Source: Caballeronia sordidicola (GTDB taxonomy: Bacteria; Pseudomonadota; Gammaproteobacteria; Burkholderiales; Burkholderiaceae). From it: a stretch of 64,000 nucleotides of DNA. Shown here in pieces: positions 36,188-45,457 of the stretch (position 1 is its first letter; every line of letters begins with the position of its first letter). The stretch spans positions 1-64,000 of the forward strand of contig NZ_JNFG01000020.1 in assembly GCF_000729995.1 (NCBI RefSeq). The letters are read 5' to 3'. The notes beneath the pieces are model-generated. The model searched no databases, was not told where the DNA came from, and saw only the letters and a list, made by a program, of their open reading frames with translations. Both the position numbers and the translations under genes were made by a program.

Positions 36188-36903
36188 TTCCTGACTTCCA
36201 TCCCCTTCTCGGTAATTAGCGAATCAAACTGATCGAGCTGAGAAAATCGCACCGCCTTGACCTTCCCCAACTTGCTGGCATCGACTACCAGATGCCTTTC
36301 AACCGCACTCTCCATGGCAGCCTGCTTGATCGCGACCTCGTGAAAATTCCAGCACGTTACGCCACGCGCTTCATCTACCCCGCCGGCTGAAATAAATGCC
36401 TTGTTGATCCCCATCCGCCGCAACGTCTCGATACTTTCATCGCTGGAAAACGAATCCGACGAAGGCGCATAAACGCCGCCCAATAGAATCATCCGCACGT
36501 TGGCCTTGCGCCGCAAAATCTCAGCCACATTCAGCGAATAACACACCACCGTCAAATGCATTTCAGCCGGAATGAGCCGCGCCAACGTGGTCAGCGTCGT
36601 CCCGCAATCGATGAAAATGGTCTCGTTGTCAGCAAGCAGCCTTGCAGCCACCGCCGATGCCTCCGCCTTGGCCGGCGCAAAATGATCCTTCTCTTCATCG
36701 ATCGTATAACCCGCGCCGTTCGGGACATCCGAGGCGCGAACGATATAACCGCCAAGATAGGTAAACGTCCCCGGACTCGATGCTATGTCGCGGCGAACCG
36801 TCATCTCCGATACATCGAGCAACGTAGCCGCATCGCGAAGACGCATCACACTTTGCTCGCGCAAAGCATCGGCAAGAACACGCAAACGATCGCTTTTGGT
36901 CAT
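36184..36903 (-). CDS. DeoR/GlpR family transcriptional regulator
   Basis: A 239-residue regulator: winged HTH at residues 1-60 (MRLRDAATLLDVSEMTVRRDI) and a DeoR sensor domain with IFIDCGTTLTTLARLIP, the phosphosugar-binding motif. DeoR proteins repress sugar operons until a phosphorylated sugar binds, here probably deoxyribose-5-phosphate. It sits at the far end of the deoC operon on the opposite strand. A 10-bp sequence shared with the deoC promoter lies 70 bases upstream. Confidence 0.9.
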   Translation of the reverse strand: MTKSDRLRVLADALREQSVMRLRDAATLLDVSEMTVRRDIASSPGTFTYLGGYIVRASDVPNGAGYTIDEEKDHFAPAKAEASAVAARLLADNETIFIDCGTTLTTLARLIPAEMHLTVVCYSLNVAEILRRKANVRMILLGGVYAPSSDSFSSDESIETLRRMGINKAFISAGGVDEARGVTCWNFHEVAIKQAAMESAVERHLVVDASKLGKVKAVRFSQLDQFDSLITEKGMEVRK

Positions 36904-36973
36904 TCGCTGAGGACAGTGGACGCAAGCTGCGCGTCGTGGATGTGGTTGTTAGATTTTGTTCGCTAGATGAAAT

Positions 36974-36983
36974 GATTATAACA
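36974..36983 (-). promoter_or_regulatory. GATTATAACA element upstream of deoR
   Basis: This 10-mer lies 70-80 bases before the deoR start and is the exact reverse complement of TGTTATAATC at 26062-26071 in the deoC promoter. A 10-base match at the only two divergent promoter regions of the locus suggests a shared operator (autoregulation), but chance cannot be ruled out. Confidence 0.4.
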
Positions 36984-37074
36984 AGCGAACCCGCGAATAG
37001 TGATCGGGGAAAACGCTTTGCAATAGCGGGTTGATGAAACGTGTGGGGGGGAGCGATAAAGTGCAAATGGAAGG

Positions 37075-38004
37075 CTATCCGGCGGCGCGCGCCCGGATCA
37101 GCGCGGCGGCCGATGGGATCGATGTCTGCTCTATCGCGACTTTGGCTATGTCGGGCAGCGCGTCTTCCGCGAGTTGCGTCAGCGTGCGCCCCGGCGGCAT
37201 TTCAACAAACACCTGCGCGCCGAGTTCACCCAGCACGATAGTCGAGTCATGCCAGCGAACGGGATATCGCAGGTTTGTCGCGAGGTCGGTACGGATAGCG
37301 TCAGCCTGGCGCAAAGGCCGTGCGCCGCGATTGCTGATATACGGAACCGTCGGCGCATGGAACGTGATCTTGCTCGCGGCTTCGGTGAGCTCGCGAGCGG
37401 CATCGTCGAGTAGTACGCAGTGGGACGGCACACTCACGGCAAGCCGCTCCGCCTTGCGCGCGCCGGCTTGCAGCGCGCGTTCTCGAACGAGGTCGAGATC
37501 CGCGTCGGCGCCTGCCACCACGATCTGTCGCGGCGCATTCAAATTCGCAATGTAAGCGGCCTGCGTATGGGCATTCGCGATCACAGCGTCCAGTTCACGC
37601 TCGCTTAAGCCGGATACCGCCAACATCCCGTAGCCGTGCGGATAAGCACGCTCCATCAATTGAGCGCGTAGGTGAAGGAGCTGCAAGGCATCGCTAAAAG
37701 ATACGGCCTTGCATGCAACCGCAGCGCCATACGCGCCGACAGATAAACCCGCCACCGCCTCCGGTGCGATGCCTTCGTCCTGCAACGCACGCACAGTCGC
37801 GACGCTCGCAACGAGCAAGCTGAGTTGCACGGCGACAGTTGACTCTAATGCATCGGCCTGATCGAGCGAGAGCACGTCGACATGCAGCACATCGCATGCT
37901 TCTTCGATGGTTTCAGCAAAACGCGCATCCGGTGTCGCGCCACCAAGCGTGTGCAAAAAGCCCGCGAATTGTGAGCCCTGACCGGGGAAGAGGAAAGCGA
38001 TCAT
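37075..38004 (-). CDS. mdcH: malonate decarboxylase epsilon subunit, malonyl-CoA:ACP transacylase
   Basis: A 309-residue FabD-like acyltransferase from the ATG at 38004, which overlaps the mdcG stop by 4 bp. LFPGQGSQFAGF is the N-terminal signature and AGLSVGAYGAAVA holds the nucleophile Ser in the GxSxG position (GLSVG replaces GHSLG, as in MdcH). It charges the malonate decarboxylase acyl carrier protein with malonyl groups for start-up. Last gene of the mdc operon. Confidence 0.9.
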   Translation of the reverse strand: MIAFLFPGQGSQFAGFLHTLGGATPDARFAETIEEACDVLHVDVLSLDQADALESTVAVQLSLLVASVATVRALQDEGIAPEAVAGLSVGAYGAAVACKAVSFSDALQLLHLRAQLMERAYPHGYGMLAVSGLSERELDAVIANAHTQAAYIANLNAPRQIVVAGADADLDLVRERALQAGARKAERLAVSVPSHCVLLDDAARELTEAASKITFHAPTVPYISNRGARPLRQADAIRTDLATNLRYPVRWHDSTIVLGELGAQVFVEMPPGRTLTQLAEDALPDIAKVAIEQTSIPSAAALIRARAAG

Positions 38005-38642
38005 GCTGCTTGACTCGTCTGCCACGGGTCGACGACGAGCTTCGGTCCATCGGCGCAACGCATCATTACGCGTGCGCCGGGATGCGCGAATTCTGCCAGC
38101 GAGAACGCGCCTTCACGCGTCTGCATTTGCATATCGATGCGCGTGCCATGGTCTAGCGCGGTTTGGGAGAGGGCATCAAAGAAGCTTTTAGCTGTCGCGC
38201 GGTCGAGAGGATCGGGGGCACGCATCAACAGATCGAGGTCGCTTGTTTGCGTGACTGTTGGACAACCGCTTGCGAGTTCAAAGCCGGCGCTGCCCGTAGG
38301 CCCCCAAACGTAGCCGCTCAAATCGCAGACCGGGGTAACCGCTTGCAGCAACGCAAACGCGGGCAACTTTGCACGCGTCATTGAGGGCTTTAACTTCGCA
38401 AGCAGCGTTTCGGGTTCAAGTACCTGCTCCACGTAACGCGGATCAAGCCAAGAGCCAAAGCGTTCGCTACGTGTCGAGCCACGAATGCCGACCGCAATCA
38501 ACCCGTTCACCGACACCGCCCGTCGAACCACCACGAACGGTGCCCGTTTCAGCGATGCTGCAACCCACGACGGCGCATCGGAAAAATCAGGCGTACCCGG
38601 CGAGAGTTGCAGCAGGTCGTGTGGACTCACGACGCGTCCCAT
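38001..38642 (-). CDS. mdcG: malonate decarboxylase holo-ACP synthase
   Basis: A 213-residue phosphoribosyl-dephospho-CoA transferase that attaches the 2'-(5''-triphosphoribosyl)-3'-dephospho-CoA prosthetic group to MdcC. The TSDLDLLMRAPDPLDRA stretch has the nucleotidyltransferase-like DxD pair of MdcG/CitX-type enzymes, and VGIRGSTRSERFG precedes it. Normal length. It overlaps mdcE by 16 bp and mdcH by 4 bp, showing tight operon coupling. Confidence 0.9.
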   Translation of the reverse strand: MGRVVSPHDLLQLSPGTPDFSDAPSWVAASLKRAPFVVVRRAVSVNGLIAVGIRGSTRSERFGSWLDPRYVEQVLEPETLLAKLKPSMTRAKLPAFALLQAVTPVCDLSGYVWGPTGSAGFELASGCPTVTQTSDLDLLMRAPDPLDRATAKSFFDALSQTALDHGTRIDMQMQTREGAFSLAEFAHPGARVMMRCADGPKLVVDPWQTSQAA

Positions 38643-39445
38643 TGCTCCGCCATGCGCTTGCGGACTTCTATCGATGCCGCGCGAATCCGCTTGGCATCCG
38701 CTGACTGCAACCGCGACGAGAGATCGCGCGGACCTTTGCGTGCATCGTCAATAGCCGCGATCAACGAAGACTGCACGCGGTCGATATCCTCGTGCCCGGG
38801 CGTATCCGCATTGATGCCGCCGATCAGCTCATGCAGCAGCCCAAGCTTCGCGTAAGCACTCATCTTGTACGACATGGGCAACACGCGATCGCCGAGTTCA
38901 TCGAGTCCTTCAACACTGCGGCGGGTGACCCGTGCGGCGGCTTCCTTGCCCATCGCGTGCACGGCGATGCCGTCCGCGTCGAGCGCGATAATCCGGTTCG
39001 CCTGATATCCATGCGCGAGAAAAGCACCGGACATCGCCGGGCCGACAATCAGCGCGATCACAGGATGACCGGCGAGCCGCGCGCTTGCATACGCATCGAC
39101 GCCGGCCGCGCACGCGAGATGAACGCCAAGCAGTTCTTCTCGACGGCCGTACGCCTGGCTCTTCACATCGACAATAGCCACGATCGGGCGTTTGACCGAT
39201 GCATCGCGGTCCGCATCCATCGCGTTCCGCACGGCGCGTGCGACCAACCAGCCCTGTTCGAGGCCGACCACGTTATCGGTCGCGCGCGGAAAGCGATTAT
39301 CCGGATCCGGCACGATCGCGATGAAACGCGCGCTCGTGTCGCCAAGCGGCGCATCGGCGCTGCGGATCGGGCCTTCATTAATCGAAGCCGAGCGTTCGTT
39401 CGACGTCAACGCGTCGAACCAGATTTGCCCACGTGATGCGCTCAT
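38627..39445 (-). CDS. mdcE: biotin-independent malonate decarboxylase gamma subunit
   Basis: A 272-residue carboxyltransferase-fold subunit that with MdcD decarboxylates malonyl-S-ACP to acetyl-S-ACP. I chose the ATG at 39445, with AAGGAG upstream and a TGATG junction with the mdcD stop, over one six codons earlier. The crotonase-like AMSGAFLAHGYQANRII-type stretch with GPAMSG oxyanion glycines is visible. Coupled to mdcD and mdcG. Confidence 0.9.
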   Translation of the reverse strand: MSASRGQIWFDALTSNERSASINEGPIRSADAPLGDTSARFIAIVPDPDNRFPRATDNVVGLEQGWLVARAVRNAMDADRDASVKRPIVAIVDVKSQAYGRREELLGVHLACAAGVDAYASARLAGHPVIALIVGPAMSGAFLAHGYQANRIIALDADGIAVHAMGKEAAARVTRRSVEGLDELGDRVLPMSYKMSAYAKLGLLHELIGGINADTPGHEDIDRVQSSLIAAIDDARKGPRDLSSRLQSADAKRIRAASIEVRKRMAEQWDAS

Positions 39446-40290
39446 CAAACTTCTCCTTGCCAAAGCGTCCGTAACACAACGGGATCGATTGCCGACGGGT
39501 CCACGCGTGCAAGCCGTTCAAGTTGTGCATCGACCTGTTCGGTCCGATGGCTCGCCGGCACGCCGCGTTGGAACGCGCTGAGCACGGCGTCGCGAACCTG
39601 AGCGGTGTCGTCTTCCACGAGGGTGTCGACCAGGCCCACGGCTGCGCGTTGCTCGCCCCCGATCATCGACCAGATGAGGCGTTTATCGCGCGAATCGAGT
39701 TCTTCCACGCCCGCTTCCTGTTCGATGACTTCGGGCCCGTTCATCCCGAGCCGCGCTTGCCGCGTCATGATCAGCCGGCTGCACAACGCCGCCGCCAGCG
39801 ACATCCCGCCGAAGCAGCCGACCATGCCGCCGATCACACCAACCACCGGGACGTGGCGGCGCAAAGCGACGATCCCTGCCTGAATCTCCGCGATCACCGC
39901 GAGACCGAGATTCGCTTCCTGCAGCCTGACGCCACCGGTTTCGAACAGAATCACCGGCCGAATCTTGCGGCCTGCTTCGAACTCGCGCACGGCCATTTCA
40001 AGCGCCGCGGCAATCTTCGCTCCCGACACTTCGCCGATGCTGCCGCCCTGAAATGCTGGCTCGATTGCCGCGATGACCGCCGCTTCGCCGCCAAGCGTAC
40101 CGCGTGCAATGACCGCGCCGTCATCGGCCTGGCAAACCACATCCTGCATGGCGAGCCACGGCGATTCGAGCCGGTCGAACGGTCCGATCAACTCGCGGAA
40201 GGTGCCGGCATCGAGTAACGCGCGGGCACGTTCGCGCGCGGTCAGTTCGATAAAACTACGCTGCGCGATGAAGGTTTCGTGACCGCTCAT
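39445..40290 (-). CDS. mdcD: biotin-independent malonate decarboxylase beta subunit
   Basis: A 281-residue carboxyltransferase-fold subunit. LIGPFDRLESPWL, GEVSGAKIAAALEMAVR and VVGVIGGMVGCFGGMSLAAAL are MdcD-type; the last forms the oxyanion/acetyl-CoA binding glycines. It pairs with MdcE as the decarboxylase core. Its start overlaps the mdcC stop by 4 bp (40287-40290). Confidence 0.91.
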   Translation of the reverse strand: MSGHETFIAQRSFIELTARERARALLDAGTFRELIGPFDRLESPWLAMQDVVCQADDGAVIARGTLGGEAAVIAAIEPAFQGGSIGEVSGAKIAAALEMAVREFEAGRKIRPVILFETGGVRLQEANLGLAVIAEIQAGIVALRRHVPVVGVIGGMVGCFGGMSLAAALCSRLIMTRQARLGMNGPEVIEQEAGVEELDSRDKRLIWSMIGGEQRAAVGLVDTLVEDDTAQVRDAVLSAFQRGVPASHRTEQVDAQLERLARVDPSAIDPVVLRTLWQGEV

Positions 40291-40589
40291 GATGCGTCTC
40301 CTTCACTCGCTTCCACCGCTTCAGCGAGGCGCAACATGACGACGCCGGGTGTTGCACCGAAGTCGTTGAGTTCGAGTTTCGCGGCGCCATCGTAGCGCGA
40401 GAAGAAACGGTCCAGCACGCTTTTCCAAACGTGTTCGTAACCGTCCACGCTCGTGCGGATAACAACCTCCGCGTGTTGACTCTCAGACGGCGACAGCAGA
40501 ATTTCCAGGTCGCCCGAGCCGACCACGCCCACATGCGCGCGTTGCGGCACAGGGCGGGTGGCGGGGTATTCGTAGCGCAAGTTTTCCAT
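40287..40589 (-). CDS. mdcC: malonate decarboxylase delta subunit (acyl carrier protein)
   Basis: A 100-residue acyl carrier protein. The prosthetic group attaches to the Ser in GVVGSGDLEILLSP (residues 22-35), matching the MdcC site. It swings malonyl/acetyl thioesters between MdcA and MdcD-E. Normal length and position between mdcB and mdcD. Confidence 0.92.
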   Translation of the reverse strand: MENLRYEYPATRPVPQRAHVGVVGSGDLEILLSPSESQHAEVVIRTSVDGYEHVWKSVLDRFFSRYDGAAKLELNDFGATPGVVMLRLAEAVEASEGDAS

Positions 40590-40604
40590 GGTCTTTTCTC
40601 CGCG

Positions 40605-41462
40605 TCAGCCGACGTGCGGCAGGGTATCGAGGAAGAGGGTGGCGGCCAGCAAGTCCGCCGCGCCTCCGGGAGATGCGTTCAATTCGGTCAGACGCTGGTC
40701 GAGGCGGGAGAGCGCAGCGCGGCCTCGCGGTTGTGCTGTGCCGCCAGCCCGCAGCACTTCGCGCGCGCCGGTTTGCGCGGCCTCGAGTGCGACCTGGCCG
40801 CCGCGATGCAGCAGGCAGGTATCGTCGAGTGTCGCGATGATCGCCAGCAGTGCGTCCAGCCGCGCTTCATCTTCCGTTGCGCCGCTCGCACGCGAGCGAT
40901 GCAACGCGGGCAAGCCGGCCTCGAGCACGTGGGGGAAACCTTCCGCTGCCTGACCGCGTGCGCCGGCCACGCCGAAGCGCTGGACAACACGCGCACCGTT
41001 GCTCATCGCTTTGGGCGCCGGGGCGAAACGATCCTCAAAGCGGGCGATGGCGGCGGCTTGCTCACAGAGTTCCAGGGGTTCACGCAAAGAACACATTGCA
41101 GCCGCGGCGCATAACAAGCCAACAATCCAGATCGCCCCTCGATGAGCATTGCTGCCATTCGTTGCGCGCAGCATTGCTACTTCACCTTCGCGGCCGATAC
41201 GCGCAAGTTGTTCACGCAACCGTTGCGAAGGAGCTTGATTGACGGCTGCGCGAGCCAGCGCGAGAAACGTCGGCCGCAACGAATGCGCTGAACGCAGCAT
41301 GGTGTCGAGGTCGAGATCATGATGCGCACCGCTGCCACGCCGGTCCACCAGCGCGGGTTTCGGCGTGAGGCACGCCTCATCGATCAACGCAGCGATGGCA
41401 AGATCCGCGAGGGCCGACGGGTCGCAGGCAACATCGATTACCACGGGTTGAGTGCAGGCCAT
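40605..41462 (-). CDS. mdcB: triphosphoribosyl-dephospho-CoA synthase
   Basis: A 285-residue enzyme making the MdcC prosthetic group precursor from ATP and dephospho-CoA. LTPKPALVDRRGSGAHHDLD is the conserved family signature near the N-terminus. The ATG at 41462 lies 5 bases after the mdcA stop; a longer frame would overlap mdcA. Alanine-rich helical composition is normal for the CitG/MdcB group. Confidence 0.9.
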   Translation of the reverse strand: MACTQPVVIDVACDPSALADLAIAALIDEACLTPKPALVDRRGSGAHHDLDLDTMLRSAHSLRPTFLALARAAVNQAPSQRLREQLARIGREGEVAMLRATNGSNAHRGAIWIVGLLCAAAAMCSLREPLELCEQAAAIARFEDRFAPAPKAMSNGARVVQRFGVAGARGQAAEGFPHVLEAGLPALHRSRASGATEDEARLDALLAIIATLDDTCLLHRGGQVALEAAQTGAREVLRAGGTAQPRGRAALSRLDQRLTELNASPGGAADLLAATLFLDTLPHVG

Positions 41463-41467
41463 CGCGT

Positions 41468-43144
41468 TCACCAGCTGCGGAATTGCGCCGGCGGCTGATA
41501 CAGCCCGCCCGACCACGCGACCAGATCGTCGATACTCCGTGCCGCCAGCAACGAGCGTTTTGCTTCACCGCGCCTGATGCCGAGATCTTCCGGGTACGCA
41601 ACAATGCCACGCCGCCGCAATTCCGCCGTCTTGACGGGGTCGGCGCGCATGCCGATGGGTGTAACCCCTGCGACGGCGCGCAACGCTGCACGGCGCTCTT
41701 CCACACCCTCGGCGGCGTGCAGATACGCGATCCCTTCTTCCGTCACGACATGACTCACGTCGTCGCCGTAGATCATGACCGGGGCTATCGGCATGTTGCT
41801 TTGCTTGCCGACGGCGATGGCATCGAGGGCATCGACAATAGTCGGCTCACCGCCCTTCTTGAAGGTCTCGGCGGTTTGCACGACCAGCTTGTGCCCGCGT
41901 CCGATTGCGCTGTTCGGTCCATCGTTTTTCATCAACTTCAACCATGCCGCGCTCGAATGACGACGCCCGCGAGGATCGTGCCCCATGTTCGGCGCACCGC
42001 CGAATCCGGCAAGACGGCCGAGCGTAACGGTCGATGAATTCGCGTCGGCGTCCATCTGCAGCGTCGAGCCGATAAAGAGGTCCACGCCGTATTGACCCGC
42101 AAGCTGGCACAACACGCGGTTTGATCGAAGGCTGCCGTCACGGCCCGTGAAAAACACATCCGAGCGTGCTTCGATGTAATCCTCCATGCCCACTTCGCTG
42201 CCGAAGCAATGCACGCTTTCCACCCACCCACTCTCGATGGCGGGGATCAGCGTGGGATGCGGATTGAGCGCCCAGTGCGTGCAGATCTTGCCCTTCAGCC
42301 CATGCGCTGCGCCATAAGTCGGCAGCAGCAATTCGATCGCGGCGGTGTCGAAGCCAATACCGTGGTTCAGCGCTGTCACGCCATAACGCTCGTAGATACC
42401 GCGGATGGTCATCATTGCCATGAGGATCTGCAACTCGCCGATATGTCGCGGATCGCGCGTGAACAGCGGTTCGACGGCAAACGGCCGGTCGGCCTGCACG
42501 ACGACATCGACCCACGAGCCGGGGATATCGACGCGCGGCAGTTCGTCGACGATCTCGTTCACCTGCGCCACCACGATGCCATGACGGAACGCGGTCGCCT
42601 CCACGATGGTCGGCGTGTCCTCGGTGTTCGCACCCGTGTACAAATTGCCGTGACGATCTGCCTGCACTGCGCAGACGAGCGCGACTTGCGCCGTCAGGTC
42701 AATGAACATGCGCGCATACAGTTCTATATACGTATAGATGGCACCGATCTCGAGTTGCCCGTCCTCGAGCAACTGCGCCACGCGCAAACTCTGCGGCCCT
42801 GCGAACGCGAAGTCCACCTTGCGCGCGATGCCGCGTTCGAACAGCGTCAGGTGCTCGGGCCGGCTGATGCTGGAAATCAGCAGATGAACATCATGCACGC
42901 GCGACGGATCGAGCTTCGCGAACGCGCGCGAGAGGAAGTCAGCTTGTTTCTGGTTATTGCCTTCCAGCGCGACACGATCGCCGGATTTGATCAGTGCTTC
43001 GAGGGCGTCGACTATGCGTTCTGCCTTGAGCACGCCGTTGTCGAGCCAGCCTTCGATACCCTTCAGGCGCCGTGCCTTTTCCAGCGCACGGGTGTTCCAC
43101 TGGCGCGGTGCTGGGGGGGTGCCGGCTTGTGCGGGAGGATTCAT
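41468..43144 (-). CDS. mdcA: malonate decarboxylase alpha subunit, acetyl-S-ACP:malonate ACP transferase
   Basis: A 558-residue CoA-transferase-fold protein that swaps malonate for the acetyl group on MdcC. LEGNNQKQADFLSRAFA and IGSTLQMDADANSSTVTLGR, followed by GGAPNMGHDPRGRRHSS, are diagnostic MdcA blocks. Full length for the family. GAGG upstream of the ATG. It follows the GntR gene by 46 bases on the same strand and is the first structural gene. Confidence 0.93.
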   Translation of the reverse strand: MNPPAQAGTPPAPRQWNTRALEKARRLKGIEGWLDNGVLKAERIVDALEALIKSGDRVALEGNNQKQADFLSRAFAKLDPSRVHDVHLLISSISRPEHLTLFERGIARKVDFAFAGPQSLRVAQLLEDGQLEIGAIYTYIELYARMFIDLTAQVALVCAVQADRHGNLYTGANTEDTPTIVEATAFRHGIVVAQVNEIVDELPRVDIPGSWVDVVVQADRPFAVEPLFTRDPRHIGELQILMAMMTIRGIYERYGVTALNHGIGFDTAAIELLLPTYGAAHGLKGKICTHWALNPHPTLIPAIESGWVESVHCFGSEVGMEDYIEARSDVFFTGRDGSLRSNRVLCQLAGQYGVDLFIGSTLQMDADANSSTVTLGRLAGFGGAPNMGHDPRGRRHSSAAWLKLMKNDGPNSAIGRGHKLVVQTAETFKKGGEPTIVDALDAIAVGKQSNMPIAPVMIYGDDVSHVVTEEGIAYLHAAEGVEERRAALRAVAGVTPIGMRADPVKTAELRRRGIVAYPEDLGIRRGEAKRSLLAARSIDDLVAWSGGLYQPPAQFRSW

Positions 43145-43190
43145 GCGGTGACCTCGGTGGTGAGCAAAATCAGCGAAACGAAATCAGCGC

Positions 43191-43931
43191 TTAGTCTGAT
43201 CGCGAAGTGGAGGGACGGCGGCGCTTCTTTGGCTGCGAGGCTTGAGCCTGCATTTGTGCGTCGTGGAGAAAACCATAAACCAGTTCGCCGGTCGCGAGCA
43301 GATGGCGCGCGACCAGCGTTTGCGCGGCTTCGGTATCGCGGGCATGCAATGCGTCGAGAATGGCTTCGTGCTCGGCGTCGGACTGTCCCTTGAAGGTAGG
43401 CATGCCGAACTTCAGCCGAAGATATCGCTCGCCCCGCCGATGCATCGTGCCGATCAGCTCCATCAGGTGAGGGCGCTCAGCAGGCGCATACAGGCTCATA
43501 TGGAACTGTTCATTGCGTACTACATAGAGCGCTTGGTCCTGTTCGTTGGCCGCGGCCTCCAACAATTCGCGCGCCTCGGCCAGCGTTGCATCTGTATGAC
43601 GCTCGATCGCGATGCCGATCGCCAGGCTTTCCAGCGAAGCACGGATCTCATAGATCTCGCGTGCTTCATCGGGCGATTGCAGGCTCACCGACGCACCCCG
43701 ATTCTGTTCGATGGTGACCCAGCCCTCGGTGTCCAGTTGCCTAAGCGCCTCGCGCACAGGAATTGCGCTGACGGAGAACTGTTTGGCGATAGCGTCCTGG
43801 CGCAGCGGCTCGCCTGGCAACAGCGTGCCTTCGACGATCGCCGATCGCAACGCGTCCGCTATATAGCGCGACGTGCTTTGGCGCGGCTCGAAGTGCGCCT
43901 CGCGAAACAGGGGATTCAGTTCACTTTTCAT
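43191..43931 (-). CDS. GntR family (FCD/FadR subgroup) regulator of the malonate operon
   Basis: A 246-residue regulator from the ATG at 43931; the open frame runs 106 codons further but crosses the promoter region. GntR winged HTH at residues 15-80 (LPGEPLRQDAIAKQFSVSAIPVREALRQL in part), then an FCD effector domain with metal-binding His (NEQFHMSLY) and the C-terminal HEAILDALHARD. It heads the mdc operon and faces the MFS gene. It plays the part of the GntR-type repressor MdcY of Acinetobacter, releasing DNA on malonate (inference); many other mdc operons use LysR-type MdcR. Confidence 0.85.
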   Translation of the reverse strand: MKSELNPLFREAHFEPRQSTSRYIADALRSAIVEGTLLPGEPLRQDAIAKQFSVSAIPVREALRQLDTEGWVTIEQNRGASVSLQSPDEAREIYEIRASLESLAIGIAIERHTDATLAEARELLEAAANEQDQALYVVRNEQFHMSLYAPAERPHLMELIGTMHRRGERYLRLKFGMPTFKGQSDAEHEAILDALHARDTEAAQTLVARHLLATGELVYGFLHDAQMQAQASQPKKRRRPSTSRSD

Positions 43932-43980
43932 GCTTTTTCCTACCGAAGCTAGGTACAAGTGCGGAGTGGTCAACACCTCG

Positions 43981-44003
43981 TTTTCAAATATTATATATGA
44001 AAA
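43981..44003. promoter_or_regulatory. near-perfect 23-bp palindrome between gntR and the MFS gene
   Basis: Ten of eleven base pairs match around the centre at 43992, with TTTTCA/TGAAAA arms and an AT-rich core containing TATATA. It is 50 bases before the GntR start and 119 before the MFS start, so it can control both divergent units. Likely operator of the GntR-type regulator. Confidence 0.55.
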
Positions 44004-44121
44004 TGCACATTTGGGGTTTGTAACGCAGACCCGGTGCTTAATGACAGATGCCCGGATCTCAGAACACAGCGCGTCGTTCATATCCGGCTCATACAGGTTT
44101 ACACCTACCAGGAAGACAGTC

Positions 44122-45429
44122 ATGCCAAGCACGCTGGAACCTTCGATAGGCGCCGCCCGGCGCACCCGTACGCCCCTTAACCGAACCCAGATAGTAGGCT
44201 TCTGGGGTGCCTGGGCCGGCTGGACGCTCGATGGCATGGACTCGTTCATCTATGCATTGGTGCTGGCGCCCGCGCTGACCGAGTTGCTGCCGAAGTCCGG
44301 CTATGCGGCCACGCCCGCGAATGTCGGTCTGGCAGGGTCGATCCTGTTTGCGCTGTTCCTTGTGGGTTGGGGACTGTCGTTCATTTGGGGTCCGCTCGCT
44401 GACCGCTTCGGGCGCACCAAGATACTAGCCGCGACCATCTTCACGTTCGCGATCTTTACCGGACTCGCCGCAACTTCACATACGGTGTGGGAGTTGGGCA
44501 TCTATCGCTTTCTTGCGGGCGTGGGGATCGGCGGGGAGTGGGCGCTGGCCGGGACCTATGTAGCGGAAGCGTGGCCGGAAGATCGTCGCAAGATGGGCGC
44601 GGGTTATCTGCAGACGGGTTATTACGCGGGCTTCTTCATGGCCGCTGCACTTAACTATACGATTGGCGCGACCTTCGGCTGGCGCGCGATGTTCCTCGTC
44701 GGGATCGTGCCGGTGATCGTCTCCATTGTCGTGTTGCTGCGCGTGAAGGAAACCGACAAGTGGCAGAAGGTCGAAGCGACCGTGGTCAAGAAGGCGAGTT
44801 CGCTGCGATTGATCTTTTCACCGCAGTACCGGCAGCGCACCATCGTTGCGACCGTGTTGCTGACGGTTGCGATTATTGGACTGTGGGCGGGCGCGGTCTA
44901 TGAACCGTCGGCGGTCATTCAGCTTGCGACGAAGGCGGGCATGACGAAGGCGGACGCGTCCAGGACCGCATCGATTGCTACCGGGTTGTTGTCGATCGGC
45001 ACGATCATCGGGTGTCTTGCGTTGCCGCCAATGGCCGAGCGTATCGGCCGTAAGCTTACGCTCGCGGTTTATTTCGTGGGCATGGCTGTATCGATTGCGC
45101 TGGCGTTCGGATGGGCGTTCTATCTGGAGAATGGGCTTGTGCCGTTCATCGCACTGCTGGTCGTGCTCGGGTTCTTTGGCGGCAATTTTGCGCTGTTCAG
45201 CCTGTGGCTGCCGGAGCAGTTCGAGACCCGCGTTCGAGCAACGGCATTTGCATTCTGCACATCGATAGGACGCTTCTTTGGTGCCATCGTCAACTTCGGG
45301 ATCGGCGCGATGGTGCTGCATATGAAGACGCTTGGTGTGCCTATTGCGCTGACTGCTGTTGCGTTCGTGATTGGGTTGGCGGTGATTCCGTTTGCGCCGG
45401 AAACTAAGGGGCAGGATTTACCAAGTTAG
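44122..45429 (+). CDS. MFS transporter, probable malonate uptake permease
   Basis: A 435-residue, 12-helix MFS protein from the ATG at 44122, with AGGAAG upstream; the frame is open further left into the gntR region. WAGWTLDGMDSFIYALVLAP is the sugar/acid symporter-like helix 1, GPLADRFGRTKIL the motif A loop, and RFLAGVGIGGEWALAG helix 4. Divergent placement from the mdc operon with a shared operator suggests it imports malonate, replacing the usual MdcF or MadLM carriers (inference). Confidence 0.82.
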   Translation: MPSTLEPSIGAARRTRTPLNRTQIVGFWGAWAGWTLDGMDSFIYALVLAPALTELLPKSGYAATPANVGLAGSILFALFLVGWGLSFIWGPLADRFGRTKILAATIFTFAIFTGLAATSHTVWELGIYRFLAGVGIGGEWALAGTYVAEAWPEDRRKMGAGYLQTGYYAGFFMAAALNYTIGATFGWRAMFLVGIVPVIVSIVVLLRVKETDKWQKVEATVVKKASSLRLIFSPQYRQRTIVATVLLTVAIIGLWAGAVYEPSAVIQLATKAGMTKADASRTASIATGLLSIGTIIGCLALPPMAERIGRKLTLAVYFVGMAVSIALAFGWAFYLENGLVPFIALLVVLGFFGGNFALFSLWLPEQFETRVRATAFAFCTSIGRFFGAIVNFGIGAMVLHMKTLGVPIALTAVAFVIGLAVIPFAPETKGQDLPS

Positions 45430-45457
45430 GGAGCTCGCGGTTGTGGGCAGTGTTGGA

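Noticed and set aside
42209..43393. 394-codon plus-strand frame opposite mdcA
   Set aside because: Shadow frame; mdcA is unambiguous on the other strand.
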